Below, in pieces: positions 16,451 to 25,037 of a stretch of 64,000 nucleotides of DNA. The stretch is taken from the NCBI RefSeq assembly GCF_009739465.1, contig NZ_WHOM01000061.1, forward strand, positions 158,716-222,715, read 5' to 3'. Below the pieces are notes generated by a model that saw only the letters and a program-made list of their open reading frames with translations, did not search any database and was not told the DNA's origin. Each line of letters begins with the position of its first letter. Position 1 is the first letter of the stretch. The DNA comes from Streptomyces apocyni. GTDB taxonomy: Bacteria; Actinomycetota; Actinomycetes; Streptomycetales; Streptomycetaceae. Made by a program: the position numbers and the translations under genes.

Positions 16451-18034
16451 GTGGCGGCGAACGGACAGCGGGACGGACAGCGAGGCGGGGAGGGACTGCA
16501 CTGTCTGGTGACCGGCGCGTCCGGGTACATCGGCGGACGCCTGGTGCCGGAGCTGCTGGAGGCCGGTCATCGGGTGCGGTGTCTGGTCCGCACTCCAGCC
16601 AAACTCCGTGACCAGCCATGGGCGGCCGATGCCGAGAGCGTGCGGGGAGACGTCACCGACCCGCGTTCCGTCGCCGAGGCCATGCGTGATGTCGACGTCG
16701 CCTACTACCTTGTGCACGCCCTCGGGTCGGGTCCCGGCTTCGAGGACACCGATCGCCGCGCGGCACATGTCTTCGCCCAGCAGGCGCACGCGGCGGGCGT
16801 CCGGAGGATCGTCTACCTCGGTGGCCTCACTCCGCGGGGCATCCCCGAACGCACGCTCTCCCCTCATCTGCGTTCACGCGCGGAGGTCGGTCGCATCTTC
16901 CTCGACTCCCCGGTGCCTGCCACCGTGCTACGGGCCGCGGTGGTCATCGGCTCGGGGTCGGCGTCGTTCGAGATGCTGCGCTATCTGACCGAGCGGTTGC
17001 CCGTCATGGTGACGCCCAGTTGGGTGCACACCCGCACGCAGCCCATCGCGGTCCGCGACGTGTTGCGCTATCTGGTCGGGTCCGCCACCATGCCGGACCA
17101 GGTGAACAGGGCCTTCGACGTCGGCGGTCCTGACGTGCTCACCTACCGCGAGATGATGAGCCGCTACGCCACCGTGGGCGGGCTCCGACGGCGGATCATC
17201 GTACCGGTACCGGTGCTCACCCCAGGGTTGTCCAGCTACTGGGTCGGCCTCGTGACGCCGGTCCCGTCCTCCATCGCCCGGCCTCTGACGGAGTCGCTGC
17301 GTCATGAGGTCGTCCGCCAGGAGCACGACATCGCCCGGTACGTCCCCGACCCTCCGGGCCACCCCCTGCCGTTCGACGAAGCCCTGGCCCTGGCCCTGCG
17401 GCGGGTCCGAGAGGCGCAGGTCGCCACTCGTTGGTCGTCCGCTTCCGTCCCAGGAGCTCCCAGCGATCCCCTTCCCACCGACCCCGACTGGGCCGGCGGC
17501 AGCCTGTACCAGGATGACCGACAACGGCCGGTCGACGCGTCTCCAGAGGCGCTGTGGAAGGTGGTGGAGAGCATCGGTGGGGACAACGGCTGGTATTCCT
17601 TTCCGCTGGCCTGGGCCGTCCGCGGCTGGCTTGACCGGTTCGTCGGTGGGGTCGGTCTGCGCCGCGGGCGACGTGACGCGCAACGCCTGCGGGTTGGCGA
17701 CTCGCTGGATTTCTGGCGCGTCGAGGAGATCGAGCCGCTACGGCTGCTGCGGCTGCGTGCGGAGATGCGGCTGCCGGGACTGGCATGGCTGGAGATGTAC
17801 GTCGAGACGGACCGGAACGGCCGTACCCGCTATCGGCAGCGCGCACTGTTCCATCCGCGGGGGCTGCTCGGCCATGCGTACTGGTGGTCCGTCTCGCCCT
17901 TCCACGCCGTCGTCTTCGGCGGTATGGCGCGCAACATCAGCCAGGCCGCCGAGAAGGGCCTGGCCGCCCGCAGGGGTGATCAGCGCTCGCGACGCATCCG
18001 GCGTAGCCGTTCCCGACGAAGTGTGGAGCACTGA
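16451..18034 (+). CDS. SDR-family NAD(P)-binding protein fused to DUF2867
   Basis: This encodes 527 residues from GTG at 16451, with a purine-rich GGAAGGGAAG upstream. The N-terminal half is an atypical short-chain dehydrogenase (LVTGASGYIGGRLVPELLEA near residues 18-37; VRGDVTDPRSVAEAM; RIVYLGGL). The C-terminal part (residues about 350-500, from SPEALWKVVESIGGDNGWYS to HPRGLLGHAYWW) is DUF2867, a SRPBCC-like ligand pocket. Proteins of this architecture sit beside photolyases in light-induced loci of actinomycetes; the reaction is not known. The photolyase gene follows after 37 bases on the same strand, so the two are almost certainly one operon. Confidence 0.9.
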   Translation: MAANGQRDGQRGGEGLHCLVTGASGYIGGRLVPELLEAGHRVRCLVRTPAKLRDQPWAADAESVRGDVTDPRSVAEAMRDVDVAYYLVHALGSGPGFEDTDRRAAHVFAQQAHAAGVRRIVYLGGLTPRGIPERTLSPHLRSRAEVGRIFLDSPVPATVLRAAVVIGSGSASFEMLRYLTERLPVMVTPSWVHTRTQPIAVRDVLRYLVGSATMPDQVNRAFDVGGPDVLTYREMMSRYATVGGLRRRIIVPVPVLTPGLSSYWVGLVTPVPSSIARPLTESLRHEVVRQEHDIARYVPDPPGHPLPFDEALALALRRVREAQVATRWSSASVPGAPSDPLPTDPDWAGGSLYQDDRQRPVDASPEALWKVVESIGGDNGWYSFPLAWAVRGWLDRFVGGVGLRRGRRDAQRLRVGDSLDFWRVEEIEPLRLLRLRAEMRLPGLAWLEMYVETDRNGRTRYRQRALFHPRGLLGHAYWWSVSPFHAVVFGGMARNISQAAEKGLAARRGDQRSRRIRRSRSRRSVEH

Positions 18035-18071
18035 GCACCCGTTCACGCACCACTGCGCCAGGAGTGACGCC

Positions 18072-19445
18072 ATGACCGTAGCGGTCGTCCTGTTCACCTC
18101 GGACCTGCGTCTGCACGACCATCCGCCGCTGCACGCCGCGCTGAAGGCGGCGGACAAGGTGGTGCCGCTGTTCGTTCTCGATCCCGGGATCCGGGCGGCA
18201 GGGTTCGACGCGCCCAACCGGCGGGCCTTCCTCGCCGACTGTCTGGGCGACCTCGACGCCTCGCTGCGCCGCCGCGGTGGCCGGCTCGTGGTCCGCGCGG
18301 GACCTGCCTTCCGGGAGGTCCGCGCGGTCGCCGCCGAGTGCGGGGCAACCGAGGTGCACATGGCCGCGGGCGTCACCGCGTACGCCCACCGCCGTGAGGA
18401 ACGGCTGCGCGAGGAACTCGGCGGCAGTGGTGTGGCACTGCGCGTACACGAGACGGTGATCACCGCCGTCGCCCCGGGAGCGGTGACACCATCGGGCTCC
18501 GATCACTTCGCCGTGTTCACCCCCTATTTCCGCCGCTGGTCCCAGGAGTCGCTGAGGAAACCCCTGGCCGCGCCGCGTACCGTGCGCGTCCCCGACGGAG
18601 TACGCGGCGAGCGACTGCCCGACCGCGCGGACGTGTCCGGTACCTCGCCCGGTCTGCCGACCGGAGGGGAAACGGCCGGGCGTGACCGGTTCTCGCGGTG
18701 GTCGCGTTCCGGACTGTCCCGTTACGAGGACCAGCACGACGACCTCGCGGGTGACGCCACGTCCAGGCTGTCGCCGTATCTCCACTTCGGTGCGCTCTCC
18801 CCGGTGGAACTCGTCCACCGGGCCCGCAGGCATGGCGGGCCCGGCGCGGAGGCATTCGTACGCCAGGTGTGCTGGCGGGACTTCCACCACCAGGTGCTGG
18901 CGGCACGGCCCCAGGCATCCGGGAAGGACTACCGCACACGCCACGACCAGTGGCGTGACGAGAACGACGCCGCCGAAGACATCGCCGCATGGCGGGACGG
19001 ACGGACGGGCTATCCGATCGTCGACGCGGCCATGCGCCAGCTGCGCCACGAGGGCTGGATGCACAACCGGGCACGGCTGCTGGTGGCGAGCTTCCTGACC
19101 AAGACGCTCTACGTCGACTGGCGGATCGGCGCCCGGCACTTCCTCGACCTCCTCGTCGACGGTGACATCGTCAACAACCAGCTCAACTGGCAGTGGGTCG
19201 CCGGCACCGGCACCGACACCCGCCCCCACCGCGTCCTCAACCCCCTGCTCCAGGCCAAACGGTTCGACCCGGACGGCGCCTACGTACGCCGCTGGGTCCT
19301 CGAACTCACGAGCGTGGACGGCAGGCAGGTACATGAGCCCTGGCGCCTCCCGCCAGCAGAACGCGAGGAACTCGACTACCCAGGCCCGCTCATCGACCTC
19401 ACCGACGGACTCGCACGCTTCAAGCACGCCCGCGGCCGCGACTGA
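18072..19445 (+). CDS. phr: class I CPD deoxyribodipyrimidine photolyase
   Basis: This encodes 457 residues from the ATG at 18072 (GGAG 8 bases upstream). The N-terminal antenna domain starts VAVVLFTSDLRLHDHPPLHA. The catalytic FAD domain is complete: SRLSPYLHFGALSP, QVCWRDFHHQVL, TGYPIVDAAMRQLRHEGWMH and NNQLNWQWVAGTGTDT, the last being the most conserved stretch of the family. Using blue light, it splits cyclobutane pyrimidine dimers. Coupling with the SDR-DUF2867 gene upstream suggests light- or stress-controlled expression, although no LitR-type regulator or carotenoid gene is in the window. Confidence 0.96.
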   Translation: MTVAVVLFTSDLRLHDHPPLHAALKAADKVVPLFVLDPGIRAAGFDAPNRRAFLADCLGDLDASLRRRGGRLVVRAGPAFREVRAVAAECGATEVHMAAGVTAYAHRREERLREELGGSGVALRVHETVITAVAPGAVTPSGSDHFAVFTPYFRRWSQESLRKPLAAPRTVRVPDGVRGERLPDRADVSGTSPGLPTGGETAGRDRFSRWSRSGLSRYEDQHDDLAGDATSRLSPYLHFGALSPVELVHRARRHGGPGAEAFVRQVCWRDFHHQVLAARPQASGKDYRTRHDQWRDENDAAEDIAAWRDGRTGYPIVDAAMRQLRHEGWMHNRARLLVASFLTKTLYVDWRIGARHFLDLLVDGDIVNNQLNWQWVAGTGTDTRPHRVLNPLLQAKRFDPDGAYVRRWVLELTSVDGRQVHEPWRLPPAEREELDYPGPLIDLTDGLARFKHARGRD

Positions 19446-20071
19446 GGAGACACCCGTCGTTGCCCTGGCTCTTCGGCGACCAACACTCGGCGACCGTGTC
19501 ACATACGTGCGTGCCGACCCCTACCGTCAGGGCCCGGACCGAGCCGCTCGCGGGCGCCCGGTCGGCGTCCACCACCCCACCTCGCACGCGGCCCTCCGTC
19601 GGGTGCGCGACCTCCCCCGGGTGACGGTGGGCCCCCGCCCGCGGCTTCCTCGTGCCGATGGCACCCGGGGGACGGGCGGGGCCGCGACCACCGGTCCAGC
19701 GGACCACGTCCCCCGGCCGATGCCCAGGCGCCACGACCCATTGCCGTCGCACGACAACACGCCACGGGGACACCGACGACTCCAGAGCGGCAACCGCTTC
19801 GGCAAGCCGCCAGCCTCCCGGGGACCAGGATGGGGAGCTCGGTGGGGTTCACGTCTTGGCACCCACCGCACGCGCCGTTGTCAACCACAGCTCGGGCTCC
19901 CCGACTCGTCAGCCCTCCCAGAACTCGAGCGTCACATGACCGCAAGAACGCCAGGTCGCGTCGCTGCGACAGAACCGCAGGTCAGGTCGGCTACGGCGGA
20001 CCGCCTGCCGCACGACCCGTTGAATGGCAGGAAACAGGCCGAGCAGCCCACCCGATCCACGAAACCGCAGG
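19446..20071. other. 626-bp interval without a recognisable gene
   Basis: Between the photolyase stop and the convergent RNA methyltransferase stop I see no frame with family similarity and no strong hairpin. Confidence 0.5.
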
Positions 20072-21400
20072 TCAAACGCTCTTTGCGGCAGGCTCCAGGA
20101 TCGCCACGCACTCCACGTGATGCGTCATCGGGAAGAGGTCGAAAGCCCGCAGTGTGCGGACCTTGTAGCCGCCCTCGCGGAAGTACGCGAGGTCGCGGGC
20201 CAGGGCCGCCGGGTCGCAGGCGACGTAGGCGATGCGGCGGGCGCCGAGGCTCGACAGGTGCTTGACGGTCTGCTTGCCCGCGCCCGCGCGGGGCGGGTCG
20301 AGGACGACCAGGTCGACCTCGGTGATGCCGGTGCGCGGCAGGGCCTGGTCGACCTTGCCCTGTTCGATGCGTACGCGGTCGAAGTCCTTGAGGTTGTGGC
20401 GGGCGTCTTCCACGGCGCGCTTGCCCGACTCGATGCCGAGGACCGCGCCCTGGTCGCCGACGCGGTCGGCGATCGCGCCCGCGAAAAGGCCGACGCCGCA
20501 GTACAGGTCGAGGGCCATGTCGCCCTTGCGGGGCAGCAGGCCCTGCATCACGGCCTTGACCAGGGTGTCCGCGGCCTGCGGGTGGACCTGCCAGAAGCCG
20601 CCGTTGCCGACGCGGTAGGTGCGGCCGTCGGCGCGTTCGCGGACGAAGGCGCGGCCGTGTACACGGTGTACGCCGCCGTCGTGTTCCTCGACGCGGAGGA
20701 CGGAGACGGGCTTGTCGAGCTCGACGAGCGGCAGTCGGGCGCCGGGGCGCGGGGTCAGGATCACCTGGCGGTCGTGGGAGCCGGTCGCGGCGATGGCCTC
20801 GATGGACTCCATGCCGTCCCAGGCGCGCTTCTCGATGCCCAGCTCGGTCACACCAGGGGCCGCGATCATGCAGTGGTCGATGGGCTCGACCTCGTGTGAG
20901 CGGTGGCGGCGCAGTCCGGCGCGGCCCTCGTCGTCGACGGTGTACTGGACGCGGGTGCGCCAGGCCGGGACCTCGCCCGCGGGAAGCTTGTCGCCCTCGG
21001 CGGGCATGACCGTGCCGTCCCAGCCCGCCTCCTCGGGGGTGAGGCCCGCGAGCCGCTGGAGCTGCTCGGCGATCACCTCGCCCTTGAGGCGGCGCTGAGC
21101 ACCGGGCTTGGCGTGCTGCCAGTCGCAGCCGCCGCAGCGGCCGGGACCGGCGTACGGGCAGGGAGCTACGACGCGGTCCTTGGACGCCTCCAGGACCTGG
21201 ACCGCGTCCGCGCGCAGGAAGCGGGAGTCCTCTTCGCCGTCGGTGACACGCGCGATGACCTTCTCACCCGGGAGGGTGTGCCGGACGAACAGCACCCGGC
21301 CCTCGGCGGTACGGGCGATGCAGTGGCCGCCATGGGCGACGGGGCCGATCTCGACCTCGTACTCCTGCCCCACCAGCGAGTTCTTCGGTTCTGCCTGCAT
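20072..21400 (-). CDS. TRAM-domain class I RNA (uracil-5)-methyltransferase, RumA/TrmA type
   Basis: This encodes 442 residues. The N-terminal TRAM domain (EYEVEIGPVAHGGHCIARTA to GEKVIARV) binds RNA. A cysteine cluster (CPYAGPGRCGGCDWQ, with a later Cys in IDHCMIAAP) matches the iron-sulfur site of RumA-type enzymes. The SAM domain has ALDLYCGVGLFAGAIADR, VVLDPPRAGAG and the catalytic cysteine loop YVACDPAALARDL. The product should be 5-methyluridine in rRNA or tRNA; the exact site is unknown. It is divergent from trkA, with about 210 bases between them. Confidence 0.93.
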   Translation of the reverse strand: MQAEPKNSLVGQEYEVEIGPVAHGGHCIARTAEGRVLFVRHTLPGEKVIARVTDGEEDSRFLRADAVQVLEASKDRVVAPCPYAGPGRCGGCDWQHAKPGAQRRLKGEVIAEQLQRLAGLTPEEAGWDGTVMPAEGDKLPAGEVPAWRTRVQYTVDDEGRAGLRRHRSHEVEPIDHCMIAAPGVTELGIEKRAWDGMESIEAIAATGSHDRQVILTPRPGARLPLVELDKPVSVLRVEEHDGGVHRVHGRAFVRERADGRTYRVGNGGFWQVHPQAADTLVKAVMQGLLPRKGDMALDLYCGVGLFAGAIADRVGDQGAVLGIESGKRAVEDARHNLKDFDRVRIEQGKVDQALPRTGITEVDLVVLDPPRAGAGKQTVKHLSSLGARRIAYVACDPAALARDLAYFREGGYKVRTLRAFDLFPMTHHVECVAILEPAAKSV

Positions 21401-21503
21401 GGTGGGATGGCTCCAAAACGATTGAATGCGTGCGGCCGGACAACAACCTACGAGTCTACGTCGGCGCGAGCCTCTCGCCGCCCATGTGTAGCTTGGGGCT
21501 CGG

Positions 21504-21558
21504 GCGACAGGCTTCAGACGGACATCAGGCGGACATCAGGCGGAGTTCAGCCAGACTT
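21504..21558. promoter_or_regulatory. 11-bp direct repeats, four to five units, upstream of trkA
   Basis: Units 21515-21525, 21526-21536, 21537-21547 and 21548-21558 all start CAG and follow CAGGCGGACAT with few changes. 21504-21514 is a weaker fifth unit. An 11-base period is one helical turn and is typical of tandem sites for winged-helix (OmpR/PhoP/SARP) activators. The array ends 54 bases before the trkA start. Confidence 0.6.
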
Positions 21559-21612
21559 CTGCCAGGCTGGCTGAGTCTGAGCGCACCACGACTGACAGGC
21601 GGAAGGACGGGC

Positions 21613-22281
21613 GTGCACATCGTCATCATGGGCTGCGGACGCGTGGGGGCCGCCCTCGCGCAGAACCTGGAGCAACAGGGTCATACGGTCGCGGTGATCG
21701 ACCAGGACCCCACGGCGTTCCGCCGCCTGGGTTCCGGCTTCGGGGGCCGCCGGGTCACCGGCGTCGGCTTCGACCAGGACACCCTGCGCGAGGCGGGCGT
21801 CACGGACGCCGGTGCCTTCGCCGCGGTGAGCAGTGGCGACAACTCCAACATCATCGCCGCCCGGGTCGCCCGGGAGATGTTCGGCGTCGAGAACGTCGCG
21901 GCCCGCATCTACGACCCGCGCCGCGCCGAGGTCTACCAGCGGCTGGGCATCCCGACGGTCGCCACGGTCCGCTGGACGGCCGACCAGATGCTGCGACGGC
22001 TGCTGCCGTCGGGGGCCGAGCCGCTGTGGCGCGACCCCACCGGTGGCGTACAGCTGGCTGAGGTGTATACCTCCACGTCCTGGGTCGGCCACAAGATCAG
22101 CAAGCTGCAGGAGGAGACGGGCGTCCGCGTCGCGTTCCTCACCCGGTTGGGCGAGGCGACTCTGCCGACCTCGCAGACGGTGCTGCAGGAGGGCGACCTG
22201 GTGCATGTGATGATGCGCACCGATGAGGTCGAAAAGGTCGAGGCGGCATTCGCCGAAGGCCCTGAGGAAGGTCGCCGATGA
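21613..22281 (+). CDS. trkA: TrkA-family potassium-transport NAD-binding protein (first copy)
   Basis: This encodes 222 residues from GTG at 21613, with GGAAGG upstream. It has an RCK N-domain Rossmann fold (HIVIMGCGRVGAALAQNLEQ) and a TrkA-C domain (GVQLAEVYTSTSWVGHKISK to GDLVHVMMRTDEV). Such proteins gate K+ channels or transporters in response to nucleotides. No Trk/Ktr membrane subunit is in the window. The stop codon overlaps the ATG of the second trkA copy, so a heteromeric ring is plausible. An array of 11-bp repeats lies upstream. Confidence 0.94.
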   Translation: MHIVIMGCGRVGAALAQNLEQQGHTVAVIDQDPTAFRRLGSGFGGRRVTGVGFDQDTLREAGVTDAGAFAAVSSGDNSNIIAARVAREMFGVENVAARIYDPRRAEVYQRLGIPTVATVRWTADQMLRRLLPSGAEPLWRDPTGGVQLAEVYTSTSWVGHKISKLQEETGVRVAFLTRLGEATLPTSQTVLQEGDLVHVMMRTDEVEKVEAAFAEGPEEGRR

Positions 22282-22940
22282 GGGTCGCCATTGCCGGAGC
22301 GGGTGCGGTGGGCCGTTCCATCGCGGGGGAGCTGCTGGACAACGGGCACGAGGTGCTGCTGATCGACAAGGCTCCGACCGCCATCTCGGTGGAGCGGGTG
22401 CCGCACGCCGAGTGGCTGCTCGCCGATGCCTGTGAGATCACCTCGCTGGACGAGGCGGCGTTGCAGCGCTGCCAGGTGGCGATCGCCGCGACCGGTGACG
22501 ACAAGGTCAACCTGGTCGTCTCGCTGCTGGCGAAGACCGAGTACGGCGTTCCCCGGGTCGTCGCACGCGTCAACAATCCCAGGAACGAGTGGCTGTTCAA
22601 CGAGGCCTGGGGCGTCGATGTCGCGGTCTCCACGCCGCGCCTGATGTCCGCCCTGGTCGAGGAGGCGGTCAGCGTCGGCGACCTGGTACGGCTGCTGCGC
22701 TTCAGCCACGGCGACGCCAACCTGGTGGAGCTGACCCTGCCGCCGGAGTCGGCCCTGGCCGGGACCCGGATCGGCGATATCACCTGGCCCGAGGACACCT
22801 CGCTGGTCACGATCATCCGCGGCACCCGGGTGCTCACCCCGACCGTCGAGGACTCTCTGGAGGCGGGTGACGAGCTGCTCTTCGTGGCCGCCCAGGCCCG
22901 CGAGGAGCAGCTCGAGGACCTGCTGTCCGTACGCGCATGA
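22278..22940 (+). CDS. TrkA-family potassium-transport NAD-binding protein (second copy)
   Basis: This encodes 220 residues and starts in an ATGA overlap with the first copy. RCK N-domain: RVAIAGAGAVGRSIAGELLD, with an acidic residue at the end of strand 2 (LLIDKAPTAI), as needed for NAD(H). The TrkA-C domain is at about residues 140-215 (NLVELTLPPESALAGTRIGD, GDELLFVAA). With its neighbour it forms a two-subunit regulator of K+ uptake. A 12-bp hairpin follows the gene. Confidence 0.94.
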   Translation: MRVAIAGAGAVGRSIAGELLDNGHEVLLIDKAPTAISVERVPHAEWLLADACEITSLDEAALQRCQVAIAATGDDKVNLVVSLLAKTEYGVPRVVARVNNPRNEWLFNEAWGVDVAVSTPRLMSALVEEAVSVGDLVRLLRFSHGDANLVELTLPPESALAGTRIGDITWPEDTSLVTIIRGTRVLTPTVEDSLEAGDELLFVAAQAREEQLEDLLSVRA

Positions 22941-22983
22941 CGCGGGCGGTACGCACATGACACGGGCGGTACGCGCATGACGC

Positions 22984-23012
22984 GGGCCCGGCACCACGAA
23001 GGTGCCGGGCCC
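22984..23012. terminator. bidirectional terminator hairpin
   Basis: A perfect 12-bp stem (GGGCCCGGCACC, 22984-22995, with 23001-23012) and a 5-base loop. It lies between the convergent ends of the second trkA gene and the DUF3159 gene and can serve both. Confidence 0.85.
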
Positions 23013-23041
23013 CACACACGTACCGCCACACGTACCGCTGA

Positions 23042-23806
23042 CTACGCCTCGCCGCGCTCGGCCGCCGCCGCCCGCTCCGTCGCGGCCTTCGCGGCCTGCT
23101 CGGCCAGCTCCTCGGCCTCCATCTCCGCGAACACGTCGATCGGCGGCGGAGCCTTGGCCAGGAACAGCCAGGTGAAGTAGACCGCCAGCACCATCGGCGG
23201 CAGCTTCAGCGCGATCAGCACCCAGCCGAGCTGGGCGGTGTCCGCCCACCAGTAGAGCGGGAAGAGGATCGCGGCCTTGGCGAGGAAGATCGTGCCCCAG
23301 GCGAAGCTGGCCTTGACGTAGGCCTTCTTGCGCCCCGGGTTGCGGGTGCGCCAGGAGAGGTTCTCGCGGAAGATCGGCCCGAGCAGGATGCCGAGCAGGG
23401 GATACCCGACCAGCGCGGAGACGAAGAAGGCGAGCCCGAGGCCCAGGCCGTAGACCATGCCGGGCAGGTAGAAGTCCTTGGCGTTGCCGGTGAAGAGGGC
23501 GAAGGCCACACCCACCGCGACGCCGAAGACACCACTGAAGGCGTGCTTCACGGTGTCCCTGCGGGCCAGCCGCACGATGACCAGCAGGACCGAGACCGAC
23601 AGGGCGGCGATCGCCGCGCTGTGCAGGTCACGGTTGACCGTGTAGATCATCACGAAGAGCAGTCCGGGGACCATCGTCTCCACGGTGCCCCGCACGCCAC
23701 CGAACGCGTCGAGCAGGGCGGCCTGGGTGACGGCCTTGGTGTCGCTGTCCTGCTGACTGTCGCCTTCCTGGCGTACCTGATCGGTCGGCTTGTCGACAGA
23801 CGTCAC
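23042..23806 (-). CDS. DUF3159 membrane protein
   Basis: This encodes 254 residues from GTG at 23806. A charged N-terminus (about 30 residues, Gln/Asp-rich) precedes five to six membrane helices (VPGLLFVMIYTV, AIAALSVSVLLVIVRLA, GVAVGVAFALFTG, GMVYGLGLGLAFFVSALV, ILFPLYWW, PPMVLAVYFTWLFLA). The C-terminal cytoplasmic tail is Ala/Glu-rich. It matches the actinobacterial DUF3159 family, whose function is unknown. It is separated by three bases from the upstream OB-fold gene, so the two form an operon. Confidence 0.9.
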   Translation of the reverse strand: MTSVDKPTDQVRQEGDSQQDSDTKAVTQAALLDAFGGVRGTVETMVPGLLFVMIYTVNRDLHSAAIAALSVSVLLVIVRLARRDTVKHAFSGVFGVAVGVAFALFTGNAKDFYLPGMVYGLGLGLAFFVSALVGYPLLGILLGPIFRENLSWRTRNPGRKKAYVKASFAWGTIFLAKAAILFPLYWWADTAQLGWVLIALKLPPMVLAVYFTWLFLAKAPPPIDVFAEMEAEELAEQAAKAATERAAAAERGEA

Positions 23807-23809
23807 CGG

Positions 23810-24208
23810 CTACTCCCGTCCGAGCGGTCTCAGTTCGTATTTGGGGTTGAAGAGCACCCGGCGGCCGCGGTCAATCGAAACGCGACCCGATGCGATCAGC
23901 TTGCGCCCGGGTTCTATACCCACGATCGAGCGCCTGCCGAGCCACACCACGTCCAGCGGGGCCGAGCCGTCGAAGAGCTCCGCCTCCAGCGACGGGACCC
24001 CGGACCGGGGCTTGAGGGTGACCGTGCGCAACGTACCAGTAACCGTCACCATCTCACGGTCCTGGCAGTCGGCTATGCGCGTGCAGTCAGCGGTCGCCGA
24101 CTCCTCCGCGAGCTCCTCCGACTCCTGCTCCTCCGGGGTGGAGGAGAGTCGGCCGAGTATCCGGCGAAACCGGCCCGACGACTTCTCTGCTCGAGGACCC
24201 GGGCTCAT
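23810..24208 (-). CDS. OB-fold nucleic-acid-binding domain protein
   Basis: This encodes 132 residues from ATG at 24208. The N-terminal 50 residues are charged. The C-terminal part (EMVTVTGTLRTVTLKPR, LEAELFDGSAPLDVVWLGRR, IEPGRKLIASGRVSI, KYELRPLG) is an OB fold of the tRNA_anti type. It is conserved in actinobacteria beside DUF3159; its role is unknown. There is no clear Shine-Dalgarno, and a TACGCT hexamer ending 7 bases before the ATG suggests a possible leaderless transcript. Confidence 0.87.
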   Translation of the reverse strand: MSPGPRAEKSSGRFRRILGRLSSTPEEQESEELAEESATADCTRIADCQDREMVTVTGTLRTVTLKPRSGVPSLEAELFDGSAPLDVVWLGRRSIVGIEPGRKLIASGRVSIDRGRRVLFNPKYELRPLGRE

Positions 24209-24249
24209 GAAAGAAGCGTACCGGGGTCCGACGAGGCGGGGTCCACCAC

Positions 24250-24333
24250 GGACCTGCTCACCGCAATGGACCTGCTCACGGCAACGGACCCGTGCACCGC
24301 GATGGACCTGCTCACCACGGACCCGCTCACCGT
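24250..24333. repeat. imperfect 18-bp tandem repeat
   Basis: Units at 24250-24267, 24268-24285 and 24286-24303, with shorter copies to about 24333, all begin GGACC and contain CTCACC or a variant of it. They occupy the gap between the OB-fold gene and kdpE and run into the last codons of kdpE. Confidence 0.65.
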
Positions 24334-25010
24334 TCGAACCGATATCCCATACCCGGCTCCGTGATGAAGTGCTTGGGGTGTGAGGGGTCCGCCTCCAGCT
24401 TGCGCCGGAGCTGGGCCATGTAGACCCGCAGGTAGTTCGTCTCCGTGCCGTAGGAGGGCCCCCAGACCTCCTGGAGCAGCTGCTTCTGGCTGACCAGGCG
24501 GCCGGTGTTACGTACCAGCACCTCAAGGAGGTGCCACTCCGTCGGCGTCAGGCGTACGTCCCGGCCGCCGCGGTTGACCTTCTTGGCGGCCAGATCGACG
24601 CTGAAGTCCTCGGTGTCCACCAGTACGTCGTCATCGCCGCCCCCGGTGGGCTCCGCGCGGCGGACCGCGGCGCGGAGCCTGGCCAGCAGCTCGTCCATGC
24701 CGAAGGGCTTGGTGACGTAGTCATCGGCACCCGCGTCGAGCGCCTCGACCTTCTCGTCGGAGCTGTGCCGGGCGGACAGGACCAGGATCGGCACCCGGGT
24801 CCAGCCGCGCAGGCCCCGGATCACGTCGACGCCGTCTATGTCGGGCAGCCCCAGGTCCAGGACGACGACGTCCGGATAGCGTGCGGCCGCGAGTTGCAGG
24901 GCGGTCGCGCCGTCGGCGGCGGCGTCCACCTCGTACTTGCGCGCCTTCAGGTTGATCACGAGGGCGCGTACGATCTGCGGCTCGTCGTCGACCACAAGCA
25001 CCCTGGTCAT
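24327..25010 (-). CDS. kdpE: KdpE-type OmpR-family response regulator
   Basis: This encodes 227 residues from ATG at 25010. The receiver domain (TRVLVVDDEPQIVRALVIN) has phospho-acceptor Asp52 in VVVLDLGLPD and the conserved Lys in YVTKPFG. The C-terminal winged helix (LTPTEWHLLEVLVRNTGRLV, NYLRVYMAQLRRKLE, ITEPGMGYRF) is typical of KdpE. It is paired with KdpD upstream, separated by 132 bases filled with 15-bp repeats. No kdpFABC structural genes are in the window. Confidence 0.95.
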   Translation of the reverse strand: MTRVLVVDDEPQIVRALVINLKARKYEVDAAADGATALQLAAARYPDVVVLDLGLPDIDGVDVIRGLRGWTRVPILVLSARHSSDEKVEALDAGADDYVTKPFGMDELLARLRAAVRRAEPTGGGDDDVLVDTEDFSVDLAAKKVNRGGRDVRLTPTEWHLLEVLVRNTGRLVSQKQLLQEVWGPSYGTETNYLRVYMAQLRRKLEADPSHPKHFITEPGMGYRFER

Positions 25011-25037
25011 GTGGGCCTGCTTTCTGCTGTCGGAAGG

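Noticed and set aside
17304..18071. 256-codon extension in front of the photolyase
   Set aside because: It is an off-frame reading of the SDR-DUF2867 gene; the photolyase starts at ATG 18072 with its own ribosome-binding site.
19446..20071. Possible small gene between photolyase and RNA methyltransferase
   Set aside because: All open frames are low-complexity with no start signal and no similarity I recognise.
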